Below, piece after piece: positions 1 to 6,578 of a DNA stretch of 19,037 nucleotides. This DNA is from Pelotomaculum_B sp964543575. Its GTDB lineage: Bacteria > Bacillota > Desulfotomaculia > Desulfotomaculales > Pelotomaculaceae. The notes under the pieces are model-generated. The model was not told the origin of the DNA and did no database searches. It saw only the letters and a list, made by a program, of their open reading frames with translations. Numbering within the stretch: position 1 is the first letter of the stretch; each line of letters opens with the position of its first letter. The stretch spans positions 1 through 19,037 of the forward strand of contig CAZIYV010000055.1 of NCBI GenBank assembly GCA_964543575.1, given 5' to 3'. The translations under genes were made by a program, and so were the position numbers.

Positions 1-2044
1 CGGCGCCAAATCTTTCTTTTATCTCCCCGAGCAGCGCCTGGCTTTCCGCTTTTTTAAAAAGAGGATCTTGCCTGACCCAGTTCAGGGCTTCCTCCCGCGC
101 AGTCTCCAGCACCTGCCAGTCTCGCAGCAGGTCGGCTGCTTTAAATTCGGGCAGCCCGGACTGGCGCGTACCACAGAATTCGCCCGGCCCGCGCAGGCGC
201 AGATCTTCTTCGGCCAGGACGAATCCGTCAGTGGTCCTGGTCATTGCTTTCAAGCGGGCACGGCCCTCTTCCGTTTTAGGGTTGGAAATGAGAATGCAGT
301 AAGATTGTTGGACGCTCCGTCCCACCCGGCCTCTGAGCTGGTGAAGTTGAGCCAGGCCGAAGCGGTCTGCGTCCAGGATCAGCATCACCGTCGCGTTGGG
401 AACATCCACTCCCACCTCGATTACTGTGGTTGAAACCAGGACAGCTATCTCCCCCCGCCTGAAAGAAGCCATTATTTCATCCTTTTCTTCCGCTTTCATC
501 CTGCCGTGCAGAAGTCCCACCCGCAGGTCTTTAAATTCTGTTCCGGTAAGATTTGCCGCCAGGTCGACAGCTGCCTGCAGATCGATTTTTTCTGATTCCT
601 CCACCAGCGGACAAACAATATAAGTTTGCCGGCCAAGGCCGGCCTGCTCCCTGACCAGATTAAAGGCCTTAGGCAGGGCGCTGGGCAAAACAGCGAATGT
701 TTTTACCGGCCGCCTGCCCGGCGGCAGTTCGCCAATCACTGAAATGTCAAGGTCACCGTAGAGGGTCAGGGCCAGGGTGCGGGGAATAGGTGTCGCAGTC
801 ATAACCAGGGTGTCGGGATAATGTCCTTTATGTTCTAAAGTGGCTCTCTGGCGAACCCCGAACCGGTGCTGCTCATCAACCACCGCCAGACCCAATTTCT
901 GAAAGTCTACATCTTCCTGGATCAGGGCGTGGGTGCCGATCAACACATTCAATTCACCAAGACGGGCCTTTTTAAGCAGCTCTTCTCTATCCCTTTTTTT
1001 AATGCCCCCGGTCAGCAGACCTATCTGAACCCCGATGGGTGCCAGGGCGTCTTTCATGCCTAAATAATGCTGTTCGGCCAGGATTTCGGTGGGAGCCATC
1101 AAGGCTCCCTGCAGCCCGCTTTCTACCGCCCTTAGCAGTGCCAGGGCCGATATTACCGTTTTCCCGGCGCCCACGTCCCCCTGCAGCAGGCGGTTCATTG
1201 GCGCCGGGGACTCCAGGTCACCGGAAATTTCCTCCCATACTTTTAATTGACCTGCGGTTAGCTGGTAGGGCAGGTTTTTTTTGAATAATTTCAATAACTT
1301 TCCTTCAGGCAAGTAGCGGTGGCTCTTTCGCCTGCCGGAGATATCCTTGCGTCTGGCTGCCAGGGCCAGTTGAAAAAGAAACAGCTCTTCAAAAATAAAA
1401 CGCTGTCTGGCCGCCCCGGCGCCGCTTAGCCCGGCGGGAAAATGAGCGTTTGAGACAGCCTCCTCAAACCGGGACAAGGAAAATTTCTTTATAATTTCTT
1501 CAGGCAGAAATTCAGCTGGACGGCTGAGCCCGTCCAGCGCCGTTTTTACCATTTGCCGGAGCAGGCGCTGGTTCAGCTGCGCGGCCAGAGGGTAGACAGG
1601 GACCAGGCGTCCGGCGCTCAAGCTGTCCTGCCCGTCATCCACCTCATAATCCTCTACTATTACCTGAGTAGCGCCAAAACTTTTTTCCACCTTGCCGGTT
1701 ATAAAAAGATTCGTGCCCCGGGGGAGGTTCTTCTTAATAAATGGCTGGTTAAACCAGACGGCATAAAAAATACCAACCCCGTCGTGCACGGCCAGTTTGG
1801 TAATAGTTAAACCAGGCCTTGGTTTCAAATCCTGAACAGCAAGAACAGTCCCCCGTACTGTGGCTGCTTCCCCTTGCGCGCAGGCGCCTGCCGGGCGCAG
1901 CCGGGTCCGGTCCTCGAAACACCTGGGAAAGTGGTATAACAGGTCTTTGATTGTGAATATGCCCAGCTTTTGCAAGGTTGCAGCCCGCCGCGGCCCTACC
2001 ATTTTAATGCTCTGGACCGGTTTCTTCAAAAAATTGTCCACCAT
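1..2044 (-). CDS. recG: ATP-dependent DNA helicase RecG (3' end cut by window edge)
   Basis: RecG is the branch-migration helicase that remodels stalled forks and Holliday junctions. I translated the minus strand from ATG at 2044-2042 and found 681 open codons to the window edge. RecG is usually about 680-690 residues, so only the last few residues and the stop are missing. The N-terminal ~200 residues correspond to the wedge/OB region. Walker A GDVGAGKT lies near residue 289, the DEQHRFG box (the RecG form of DEAD/H) near 388, then TATPIPR, and motif VI HQLRGRVGR near 566. The start is supported by an AGAGGA ribosome binding site a few bases upstream. It is divergent from rpmB with about 96 bp between the starts. 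The reading frame is intact throughout. Identity is certain from the motifs; only the C-terminus is unseen. Confidence 0.96.
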   Translation of the reverse strand, partial: MVDNFLKKPVQSIKMVGPRRAATLQKLGIFTIKDLLYHFPRCFEDRTRLRPAGACAQGEAATVRGTVLAVQDLKPRPGLTITKLAVHDGVGIFYAVWFNQPFIKKNLPRGTNLFITGKVEKSFGATQVIVEDYEVDDGQDSLSAGRLVPVYPLAAQLNQRLLRQMVKTALDGLSRPAEFLPEEIIKKFSLSRFEEAVSNAHFPAGLSGAGAARQRFIFEELFLFQLALAARRKDISGRRKSHRYLPEGKLLKLFKKNLPYQLTAGQLKVWEEISGDLESPAPMNRLLQGDVGAGKTVISALALLRAVESGLQGALMAPTEILAEQHYLGMKDALAPIGVQIGLLTGGIKKRDREELLKKARLGELNVLIGTHALIQEDVDFQKLGLAVVDEQHRFGVRQRATLEHKGHYPDTLVMTATPIPRTLALTLYGDLDISVIGELPPGRRPVKTFAVLPSALPKAFNLVREQAGLGRQTYIVCPLVEESEKIDLQAAVDLAANLTGTEFKDLRVGLLHGRMKAEEKDEIMASFRRGEIAVLVSTTVIEVGVDVPNATVMLILDADRFGLAQLHQLRGRVGRSVQQSYCILISNPKTEEGRARLKAMTRTTDGFVLAEEDLRLRGPGEFCGTRQSGLPEFKAADLLRDWQVLETAREEALNWVRQDPLFKKAESQALLGEIKERFGA

Positions 2045-2081
2045 AAGAGTCCTCTCAAGCCACCCGCTGTAGAATCCGCCC

Positions 2082-2110
2082 TTGCAGCCTAAAACGTTTT
2101 TTGGTAGAAT
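2082..2110 (+). promoter_or_regulatory. Probable sigma-A promoter of rpmB
   Basis: A TAGAAT -10 box (2105-2110, five of six matches) sits 17 bp behind TTGCAG (2082-2087, three of six). Transcription would start about 24 bases before the rpmB start codon. The -35 is weak, so this is a plausible rather than a firm call. Confidence 0.45.
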
Positions 2111-2140
2111 GAAGGAGTGGTTTCAAAGGAGGTGTTTTTC

Positions 2141-2332
2141 ATGGCCAGAATTTGCAATGTATGCGGCAAAGGCATTGTCGTCGGTATTAAACTCAGTCAC
2201 TCACATATTCGCACCAAAAGGACCTGGTCCCCGAACCTGCAACGGGTCAAAGCCATCATTGACGGCACTCCCAGGAGAGTGCTGGTATGCACCCGCTGTC
2301 TGAGAAGCGGCAAGGTCCAGCGTGCCATATAA
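2141..2332 (+). CDS. rpmB: 50S ribosomal protein L28
   Basis: This is a 63-residue large-subunit ribosomal protein that is basic and rich in Arg and Lys. It begins MARICNVCGKG, with conserved segments around SHSHIRTKR and VLVCTRCLRSGK. The two CxxC pairs (near residues 6-9 and 51-54) match the zinc-binding, cysteine-containing form of L28. ATG at 2141 is chosen because a strong AAAGGAGGTG site lies 6-7 bases upstream; an in-frame GTG at 2117 would include that site in the coding sequence. It is a single-gene unit, divergent from recG and followed by an intrinsic terminator. The recG-rpmB neighbourhood is common in Firmicutes. Confidence 0.95.
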   Translation: MARICNVCGKGIVVGIKLSHSHIRTKRTWSPNLQRVKAIIDGTPRRVLVCTRCLRSGKVQRAI

Positions 2333-2343
2333 GTAAATTTTTT

Positions 2344-2370
2344 AAAAAGCGGCGACTGCCGTTTTTTATT
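2344..2370. terminator. Bidirectional intrinsic terminator between rpmB and ribH
   Basis: The stem AAAAAGCGGC / GCCGTTTTTT (10 bp with one G-T pair) has a GACT loop and is followed by a T-rich tract on the plus strand. On the minus strand the same stem ends in a T run. It can therefore end both the rpmB transcript and the convergent rib operon transcript. Confidence 0.85.
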
Positions 2371-2372
2371 TT

Positions 2373-2846
2373 TTAGGCTTCATTCATATTCTTCAGCAGA
2401 TTCGCCATTTCGATCGCGGTTACAGCCGCGTCCCAGCCCTTATTCCCGGCCTTTGTGCCAGCCCTCTCGATAGCCTGCTCTATGGTGTCGGCGGTGATAA
2501 CACCGAATATGGTGGGGACACCGCTTTCCAGTCCAACCCTGGCCACACCCTTGGCTACCTCGCCGGCTACATAGTCAAAATGCGGAGTTGCGCCCCGGAT
2601 AACCGCACCCAGACAGATAACCGCGTCGTATTTTTTCATGGCAGCCATTTTGCCGGCGACGAAAGGTATTTCAAACGCACCGGGCACCCAGGCCACCTCA
2701 ATATCACTTCCCTGCACCCCGTGCCGGTTAAGCGCGTCCAGGGCGCCGCTCATAAGTTTGTTGGTAATAAACTCATTAAAACGACCCGCTATCAGCCCGA
2801 ATTTAAGTCCCTGACCAAGTAAGTGTCCTTCGTATAGTTTTGGCAT
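2373..2846 (-). CDS. ribH: 6,7-dimethyl-8-ribityllumazine synthase (riboflavin synthase beta subunit)
   Basis: This enzyme condenses 5-amino-6-ribitylaminouracil with 3,4-dihydroxy-2-butanone 4-phosphate to lumazine, the penultimate step of riboflavin synthesis. It usually assembles as an icosahedral shell. The 157-residue length is normal for the family. Visible family segments are AGRFNEFIT near residue 20, PGAFEIP near 55, GAVIRGATPHFDYV from residue 80 with the catalytic-type His at 89, and the phosphate-binding Arg at 128 in ERAGTKAGNKG. The ATG at 2846 has a GGAGGG site with good spacing. It is the last gene of the operon, about 115 bp behind ribBA, and that gap holds repeat sequence. 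Confidence 0.97.
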   Translation of the reverse strand: MPKLYEGHLLGQGLKFGLIAGRFNEFITNKLMSGALDALNRHGVQGSDIEVAWVPGAFEIPFVAGKMAAMKKYDAVICLGAVIRGATPHFDYVAGEVAKGVARVGLESGVPTIFGVITADTIEQAIERAGTKAGNKGWDAAVTAIEMANLLKNMNEA

Positions 2847-2893
2847 AAGTTATCTCCCTCCAATGGCTTTTTTTGCACATAATTATTTGGAAG

Positions 2894-2926
2894 AGTGAGG
2901 CAAGAGAACCGTCCCCTTGTCTCACT
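2894..2926. repeat. REP-like hairpin in the ribBA-ribH gap
   Basis: Arms 2894-2904 and 2916-2926 pair over 11 bp (one G-T), with partial pairing continuing inside, and five T follow on the plus strand. The core GAGAACCGTCCCCTTGTCTC resembles a REP element that I recall as dispersed in clostridial and Peptococcaceae genomes. That resemblance is from memory and was not searched. On the operon's own strand no T run follows, so it need not terminate transcription. Confidence 0.6.
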
Positions 2927-2930
2927 TTTT

Positions 2931-2955
2931 CCCACGTCCCATTTCCCACGTCTTG
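2931..2955. repeat. Short direct repeat with 14-bp period (2 x 7)
   Basis: CCCACGTC occurs at 2931-2938 and again at 2945-2952, separated by CCATTT. The period is 14 bp and can be read as 7-bp units. It lies between the REP-like hairpin and the ribBA stop codon. Confidence 0.5.
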
Positions 2956-2961
2956 TTTTTG

Positions 2962-4167
2962 TTAGCGCTCGCTTATGTTCAGCAGGTGGCCCAGCTTTTT
3001 CTGCTTGGTGGCAAGATAAAAGCTGTTGTTTTTGCCGGGGCGGATTACGATCGGCACCCGCTTTACAACCTGCAGCCCGTGGCCTTCAAGGCCGGCAATT
3101 TTACGCGGGTTGTTGGTGATCAATCTAATCTTTTTAAGACCCAGATCAGACAGGATCTGCGCTCCAAGTCCGTAATCCCGCAAGTCGGCAGGGAAACCAA
3201 GCGCCAAGTTAGCCTCTACCGTGTCTTTGCCCTGATCCTGGAGGTTGTAAGCCCTAATTTTATTTAAAAGGCCGATGCCCCTTCCTTCCTGCCGCATATA
3301 CAGAAGAACCCCCACACCCTCCTCCGCAATCATTTCCATGGCGCGGGTCAGTTGGTCGCCGCAGTCGCAGCGAATTGAACCTAAAACATCACCGGTCAGG
3401 CACTCCGAGTGTACCCGCACCAGCGGCGCCTCAACTTCTTCCAGATTGCCCATGACCATGGCGATATGGCCCTTGTTGTCAAGAAGGCTTTCATAAGCCA
3501 CAGCTGTGAATTCACCGTATATCGTAGGCAGCTTGGCGTCATCAACCCGCCGCACCAGTTTTGTAACACGGCGCCTGTACATGATCAGATCAGCGATAGT
3601 GATGATTTTTAAATTATGGGTCTTAACAAACTCCATGAGTTCAGGCACTCTGGCCATGGTACCGTCTTCCTTCATAATCTCGCAGATCACCCCCGCCGGG
3701 TACAGTCCTGCCAGTTTAACCAGATCAACAGTAGCCTCGGTGTGGCCGGCACGCCGCAGCACGCCACCTTCTTTTGCGCGCAGCGGGAAAATATGGCCCG
3801 GACGCTGCAGATCCGAAGGTTTAGTATTGGGATCCAAAACAGCCTTGACGGTCATAGCCCTTTCGAAAGCAGAGATACCGGTCGTACATCCTTTAGCGTC
3901 GATTGAGACGGTAAAGGCAGTGGCATGGGGATCAGTATTGTTGGTAACCATTGCCGGCAGTTCAAGTTCATCAAGACGTTCTCCCGTGACGGGAAGACAG
4001 ATCAGCCCGCGGCCATGGACAGCCATAAAATTGATTGCTTCAGGCGTTACCATTTCAGCCGCCATGATCAGGTCGCCTTCGTTTTCACGGTCTTCGTCAT
4101 CAACCGCAACGATGATTTTACCCTGCTTGATGTCCTCAATAGCTTCTTCGATTGTGTTGAATTTCAT
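2962..4167 (-). CDS. ribBA: Bifunctional 3,4-dihydroxy-2-butanone 4-phosphate synthase / GTP cyclohydrolase II
   Basis: This 401-residue fusion supplies both precursors of riboflavin: DHBP from ribulose 5-phosphate (N-terminal half) and the pyrimidine from GTP (C-terminal half). The DHBP synthase part, about residues 1-200, shows the acidic metal loop DDEDRENEGD at 23-32 and RRAGHTEAT at 138-146. The cyclohydrolase part, about 205-401, shows VRVHSECLTGD and RCDCGDQL with the three zinc cysteines C256, C267 and C269, then RQEGRGIGL at 292-300. The length is typical of Firmicute RibBA. ATG at 4167 is preceded by AAGGGGG. The gene lies 55 bp behind ribE in the rib operon. Both active sites look complete. 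Confidence 0.97.
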   Translation of the reverse strand: MKFNTIEEAIEDIKQGKIIVAVDDEDRENEGDLIMAAEMVTPEAINFMAVHGRGLICLPVTGERLDELELPAMVTNNTDPHATAFTVSIDAKGCTTGISAFERAMTVKAVLDPNTKPSDLQRPGHIFPLRAKEGGVLRRAGHTEATVDLVKLAGLYPAGVICEIMKEDGTMARVPELMEFVKTHNLKIITIADLIMYRRRVTKLVRRVDDAKLPTIYGEFTAVAYESLLDNKGHIAMVMGNLEEVEAPLVRVHSECLTGDVLGSIRCDCGDQLTRAMEMIAEEGVGVLLYMRQEGRGIGLLNKIRAYNLQDQGKDTVEANLALGFPADLRDYGLGAQILSDLGLKKIRLITNNPRKIAGLEGHGLQVVKRVPIVIRPGKNNSFYLATKQKKLGHLLNISER

Positions 4168-4222
4168 TTAACTGCCCCCTTGTCATCTCTGACATTGTTG
4201 ATGTTTGTATATTTGTTTTTCT

Positions 4223-4873
4223 TTAGACGAAGCCATGTTCGGCTAAAAAGCTCATGCTCAGATTTGATTTACCAGCTTTATTTTCTTGCAGGTTCATTAA
4301 CTTCTCAACATACTTCCCGATCATATCACCTTCAAGATTAACTGTATCTCCCGTTTTTTTGAAACCCAGGGTTGTCATATGGGCTGTGTGCGGGATTAGC
4401 GAGACCTGGAAGCTGTCCGGCGCCAAATCCACTACAGTGAGACTGGTCCCGTCAATAGCAACAGATCCCTTCTTAATAATGTAACGCAAAACTATGGCGG
4501 GAGCCTTTATTTCGATCAAGGTAGCTATGTCATGTCTCTGCGTCCCTGCTATTTTACCCACCGCGTCAATATGCCCGCTGACCAGGTGTCCTCCCAATCT
4601 GTCGCTTAGACGCAGCGCCCTTTCCAGATTCACCCTGTCACCCGTTTTCAAACTGCCCAGGTTGGATTTATCCAGCGTTTCCGCCATAACATCGGCGGTA
4701 AAGCAGGCAGCGCCGAAATGCACAGCGGTAAGGCATACACCGTTTACAAGGATACTGTCGCCCACCCTGCTGCCTTCCAGTACTTTTTCCGCCTCAATAA
4801 TAAGCTGAGCTGAATCCGCTCCGCGACGGACGGCGGAGATAACCCCGAGTTCCTCAACTATACCTGTAAACAA
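4223..4873 (-). CDS. ribE: Riboflavin synthase alpha subunit
   Basis: This enzyme dismutates two lumazines to riboflavin plus the pyrimidine, which is recycled. It is 216 residues long and built of two repeated lumazine-binding barrels: about 1-97, starting with the invariant FTGIVEE, and about 98-190, containing GHLVSGHIDAVG and a second related half. The C-terminal tail FLAEHGFV is normal. The start is TTG at 4873-4871, because the family N-terminus M-FTGIV begins exactly there and a GAGGTGA site sits 8-9 bases upstream. The ATG at 4877 is out of frame. The ribosome site overlaps the ribD stop codon, and the gap to ribD is 12 bp, which suggests translational coupling. Some organisms name this gene ribB or ribC. 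Confidence 0.96.
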   Translation of the reverse strand: MFTGIVEELGVISAVRRGADSAQLIIEAEKVLEGSRVGDSILVNGVCLTAVHFGAACFTADVMAETLDKSNLGSLKTGDRVNLERALRLSDRLGGHLVSGHIDAVGKIAGTQRHDIATLIEIKAPAIVLRYIIKKGSVAIDGTSLTVVDLAPDSFQVSLIPHTAHMTTLGFKKTGDTVNLEGDMIGKYVEKLMNLQENKAGKSNLSMSFLAEHGFV

Positions 4874-4885
4874 CCATCTATCACC

Positions 4886-5977
4886 TCAATGCTTAAAATA
4901 TCCTTCCAGCAGTATATCCGGCCCCAGACGCTTTACCAGGACCCTCTCCAACGCCGCCGCTCCGGAGGGGTCGTCTGCTCCTGTTCCGCCTACCGGGCCG
5001 GGCGCTGTAGTTCCACCTATTATTTTAGGGGCTATAAACCAGGCCACTTTGTCAACAAGCCCGGCGCTGATCGCGGAACTGTGCACCCCTGCGCCTCCTT
5101 CTATTAAAACGGAAGTAATCCCCCTTGAGCCCAGTACCTTCATCAGCTCAGTCAAGTCAACCCGCGGCCCTTCATTAACAACCAGCACCACTGCGCCTGA
5201 CTCGCGCAAAGCCTTGAGTCTCTCAGGCGGGGCTGCGGAAGTCACAGCAACTAAGGTAGGAGCGTTAGACAGTTGGGTTATTACCGCTGCTTGCGGAGAA
5301 ATGCGGGCCATGCTGTCCAGGATAACCCTGACCGGATCGCGCCCGCCACCGCCCGGCAGCCGGGTTGTGAGAGAGGGATCATCGGCGAGCACGGTTCCTA
5401 TGCCTACCATTATCGCGTCATACCAGTCCCTTAGCTGGTGGCCGTAAGCCCGTGCCGCCGGACCTGTGATCCATTTTGACTTGCCGGTACGGGTTGCTAT
5501 TTTCCCGTCCAGGCTCATGGCCGCCTTGGCCACAACAAAAGGGCGGCCTGTTGTAATGTATTTAATAAAAACTTCATTTAGCTTGAGGGCTTCTTTTTCC
5601 ATTACACCCAGGGTCACTTCTATACCGGCCTCTCTCAGTCTTTCTATCCCTTTACCGGAAACCAGCGGGTTAGGATCGGCCATTGCTGTAACTACTCTTG
5701 AAACACAGGCGTTTATTACCGCTTCTGTACATGGGCCGGTACGTCCATGATGGCAGCACGGCTCCAGAGTCACGTATAGTGTTGCTCCTTTTGCTTCTTG
5801 CCCCGCCTCGTTAAGCGCATGTATTTCAGCGTGGGGCGTACCGGCCTTCAGATGATAACCCTGGCCTATTATTTTCCCTTCCTTGACCACAACGGCGCCC
5901 ACCAAGGGATTGGGACTGGTCCGGCCTCTCGCCCTGGCCGCCAGAGTCAAAGCTGTCTTCATATAACGTTTGTCCAT
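4886..5977 (-). CDS. ribD: Bifunctional pyrimidine deaminase / 5-amino-6-(5-phosphoribosylamino)uracil reductase
   Basis: This protein carries out the second and third steps of the pyrimidine branch of riboflavin synthesis. It is 363 residues long. The N-terminal cytidine-deaminase-like domain (about 1-145) has HAE at 49-51 and EPCCHHGRTGPC at 72-83, giving the zinc ligands H49, C74 and C83. The C-terminal NADPH-dependent reductase domain (about 146-363) shows AMSLDGKIAT, WITGPAAR and the LIEGGAGVHSS segment. The ATG at 5977 begins the family-type start MDKRYMKTAL. Its ribosome site (GGCAGG) is weaker than those of the neighbours. It is the first gene of the rib operon, downstream of the FMN riboswitch and attenuator. 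A short heptamer repeat block sits just before the start. Confidence 0.97.
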   Translation of the reverse strand: MDKRYMKTALTLAARARGRTSPNPLVGAVVVKEGKIIGQGYHLKAGTPHAEIHALNEAGQEAKGATLYVTLEPCCHHGRTGPCTEAVINACVSRVVTAMADPNPLVSGKGIERLREAGIEVTLGVMEKEALKLNEVFIKYITTGRPFVVAKAAMSLDGKIATRTGKSKWITGPAARAYGHQLRDWYDAIMVGIGTVLADDPSLTTRLPGGGGRDPVRVILDSMARISPQAAVITQLSNAPTLVAVTSAAPPERLKALRESGAVVLVVNEGPRVDLTELMKVLGSRGITSVLIEGGAGVHSSAISAGLVDKVAWFIAPKIIGGTTAPGPVGGTGADDPSGAAALERVLVKRLGPDILLEGYFKH

Positions 5978-5996
5978 GATGGACCTGCCATTTCAG

Positions 5997-6024
5997 TCGT
6001 CGGTCGTCGGACGTCAGACGTCGG
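5997..6024 (-). repeat. Four tandem 7-bp units in the ribD leader
   Basis: Read on the minus strand the units are CCGACGT, CTGACGT, CCGACGA and CCGACGA (consensus CYGACGW), followed by a degenerate CTGAAAT. The block fills the space between the attenuator's T run and the ribD ribosome site. Confidence 0.7.
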
Positions 6025-6059
6025 AATAAAAAATAAAACCCTGAGTTTACACCTCAGGG
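6025..6059 (-). terminator. Attenuator (intrinsic terminator) of the FMN riboswitch
   Basis: On the minus strand CCCTGAG (6059-6053), a 7-base loop and CTCAGGG (6045-6039) form a perfect 7-bp stem followed by TTTTATTTTTTATT. It lies about 60 bases behind the riboswitch aptamer and before ribD, as expected for an FMN-induced terminator. Confidence 0.9.
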
Positions 6060-6091
6060 CACGTTTATGTCTAAAGAAGAATAGAACCACA

Positions 6092-6115
6092 GCCTTAAAA
6101 ACACTTAATTAAGGC
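6092..6115 (-). promoter_or_regulatory. Hairpin between FMN aptamer and terminator
   Basis: GCCTTAA (6092-6098) pairs with TTAAGGC (6109-6115) around a 10-base loop, just behind the aptamer. It may be part of the expression platform as an alternative or spacer stem. Its role is inferred from position only. Confidence 0.45.
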
Positions 6116-6121
6116 CAATCG

Positions 6122-6250
6122 TCACCTTCTCCCATCCAGACTTTAACTGTCGGCCCCGGCTTTTAACCGGATCAGCCCCTGTAAGGGCTCGCGGGCTCAG
6201 CCTGTATGGCCTTACCGCCGGTAGGGAATTACACCCGTCCCTGAAGGTTA
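6122..6250 (-). promoter_or_regulatory. FMN riboswitch (RFN element)
   Basis: The minus strand carries the conserved RFN blocks in order: TTCAGGGACGGGTG, AATTCCCTACCGGCGGTAAG, GAGCCCGCGAGCC, then GATCCGGT, GGGCCGACAGT and AGTCTGGATGGGAGAAGG. Such elements bind flavin mononucleotide and switch off riboflavin synthesis or transport genes. Here it begins about 20 bases after the predicted transcription start and is followed by an intrinsic terminator before ribD, so control is probably by premature termination of the ribD-ribE-ribBA-ribH transcript when FMN is plentiful. Confidence 0.97.
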
Positions 6251-6278
6251 AATGTTTTTCGCATTTAGTTATGAAGCT

Positions 6279-6307
6279 ATTATATGACCCGTTTTGCGCT
6301 GTGTCAA
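6279..6307 (-). promoter_or_regulatory. Consensus sigma-A promoter of the rib operon
   Basis: On the minus strand TTGACA (6307-6302) and TATAAT (6284-6279) are both perfect and are separated by exactly 17 bp. Transcription would start near 6272, just upstream of the riboswitch. Confidence 0.93.
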
Positions 6308-6578
6308 TGGTAATGTCATATAGTACAGTTTACACTTATAACGTAAATTCCCAACGTTATATATTATAAGCAATTACCGTGCCAGTATATTGGCACTTCC
6401 CAGAGGAGTGATTGAGTGCATAAAATCCCCGGGAAATATGTCTTTACTTATCAATGAAATTGTATTAAAAGTCTTATGTGATGCGTTAAAGAATCGAAAA
6501 TAGGCATTATTGTTTTTTCTATGATAGAACGCATCATTTCTTATGAAGCACAGCTGCATCACGTGAGGCGGTGTTGCA
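6308..6578. other. Noncoding stretch with two dyads
   Basis: About 270 bases lie between the rib promoter and the end of the kinase-like gene. I see no credible gene here: a 62-codon minus-strand ORF lacks a ribosome site and recognisable sequence. Two dyads stand out. TATAACGT-N9-ACGTTATA is at 6337-6361, some 30 bp upstream of the rib -35. GTGCCA-N6-TGGCAC is at 6379-6396. Neither is followed by a T run, so they look more like protein-binding dyads than terminators. Confidence 0.5.

Noticed and set aside
2117..2140. Upstream GTG start for rpmB
   Set aside because: It would place the strong AAAGGAGG site inside the gene and add eight non-family residues; the 63-residue L28 from 2141 is the normal length.
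3506..4171. Long plus-strand ORF (221 codons) opposite ribBA
   Set aside because: It is a shadow of the ribBA reading frame, Ser/Arg rich, with no ribosome site or homology that I recognise.
6374..6562. 62-residue minus-strand ORF between the kinase-like gene and the rib promoter
   Set aside because: No ribosome site before the ATG, no recognisable family, and it spans a palindrome; its composition looks like chance coding.
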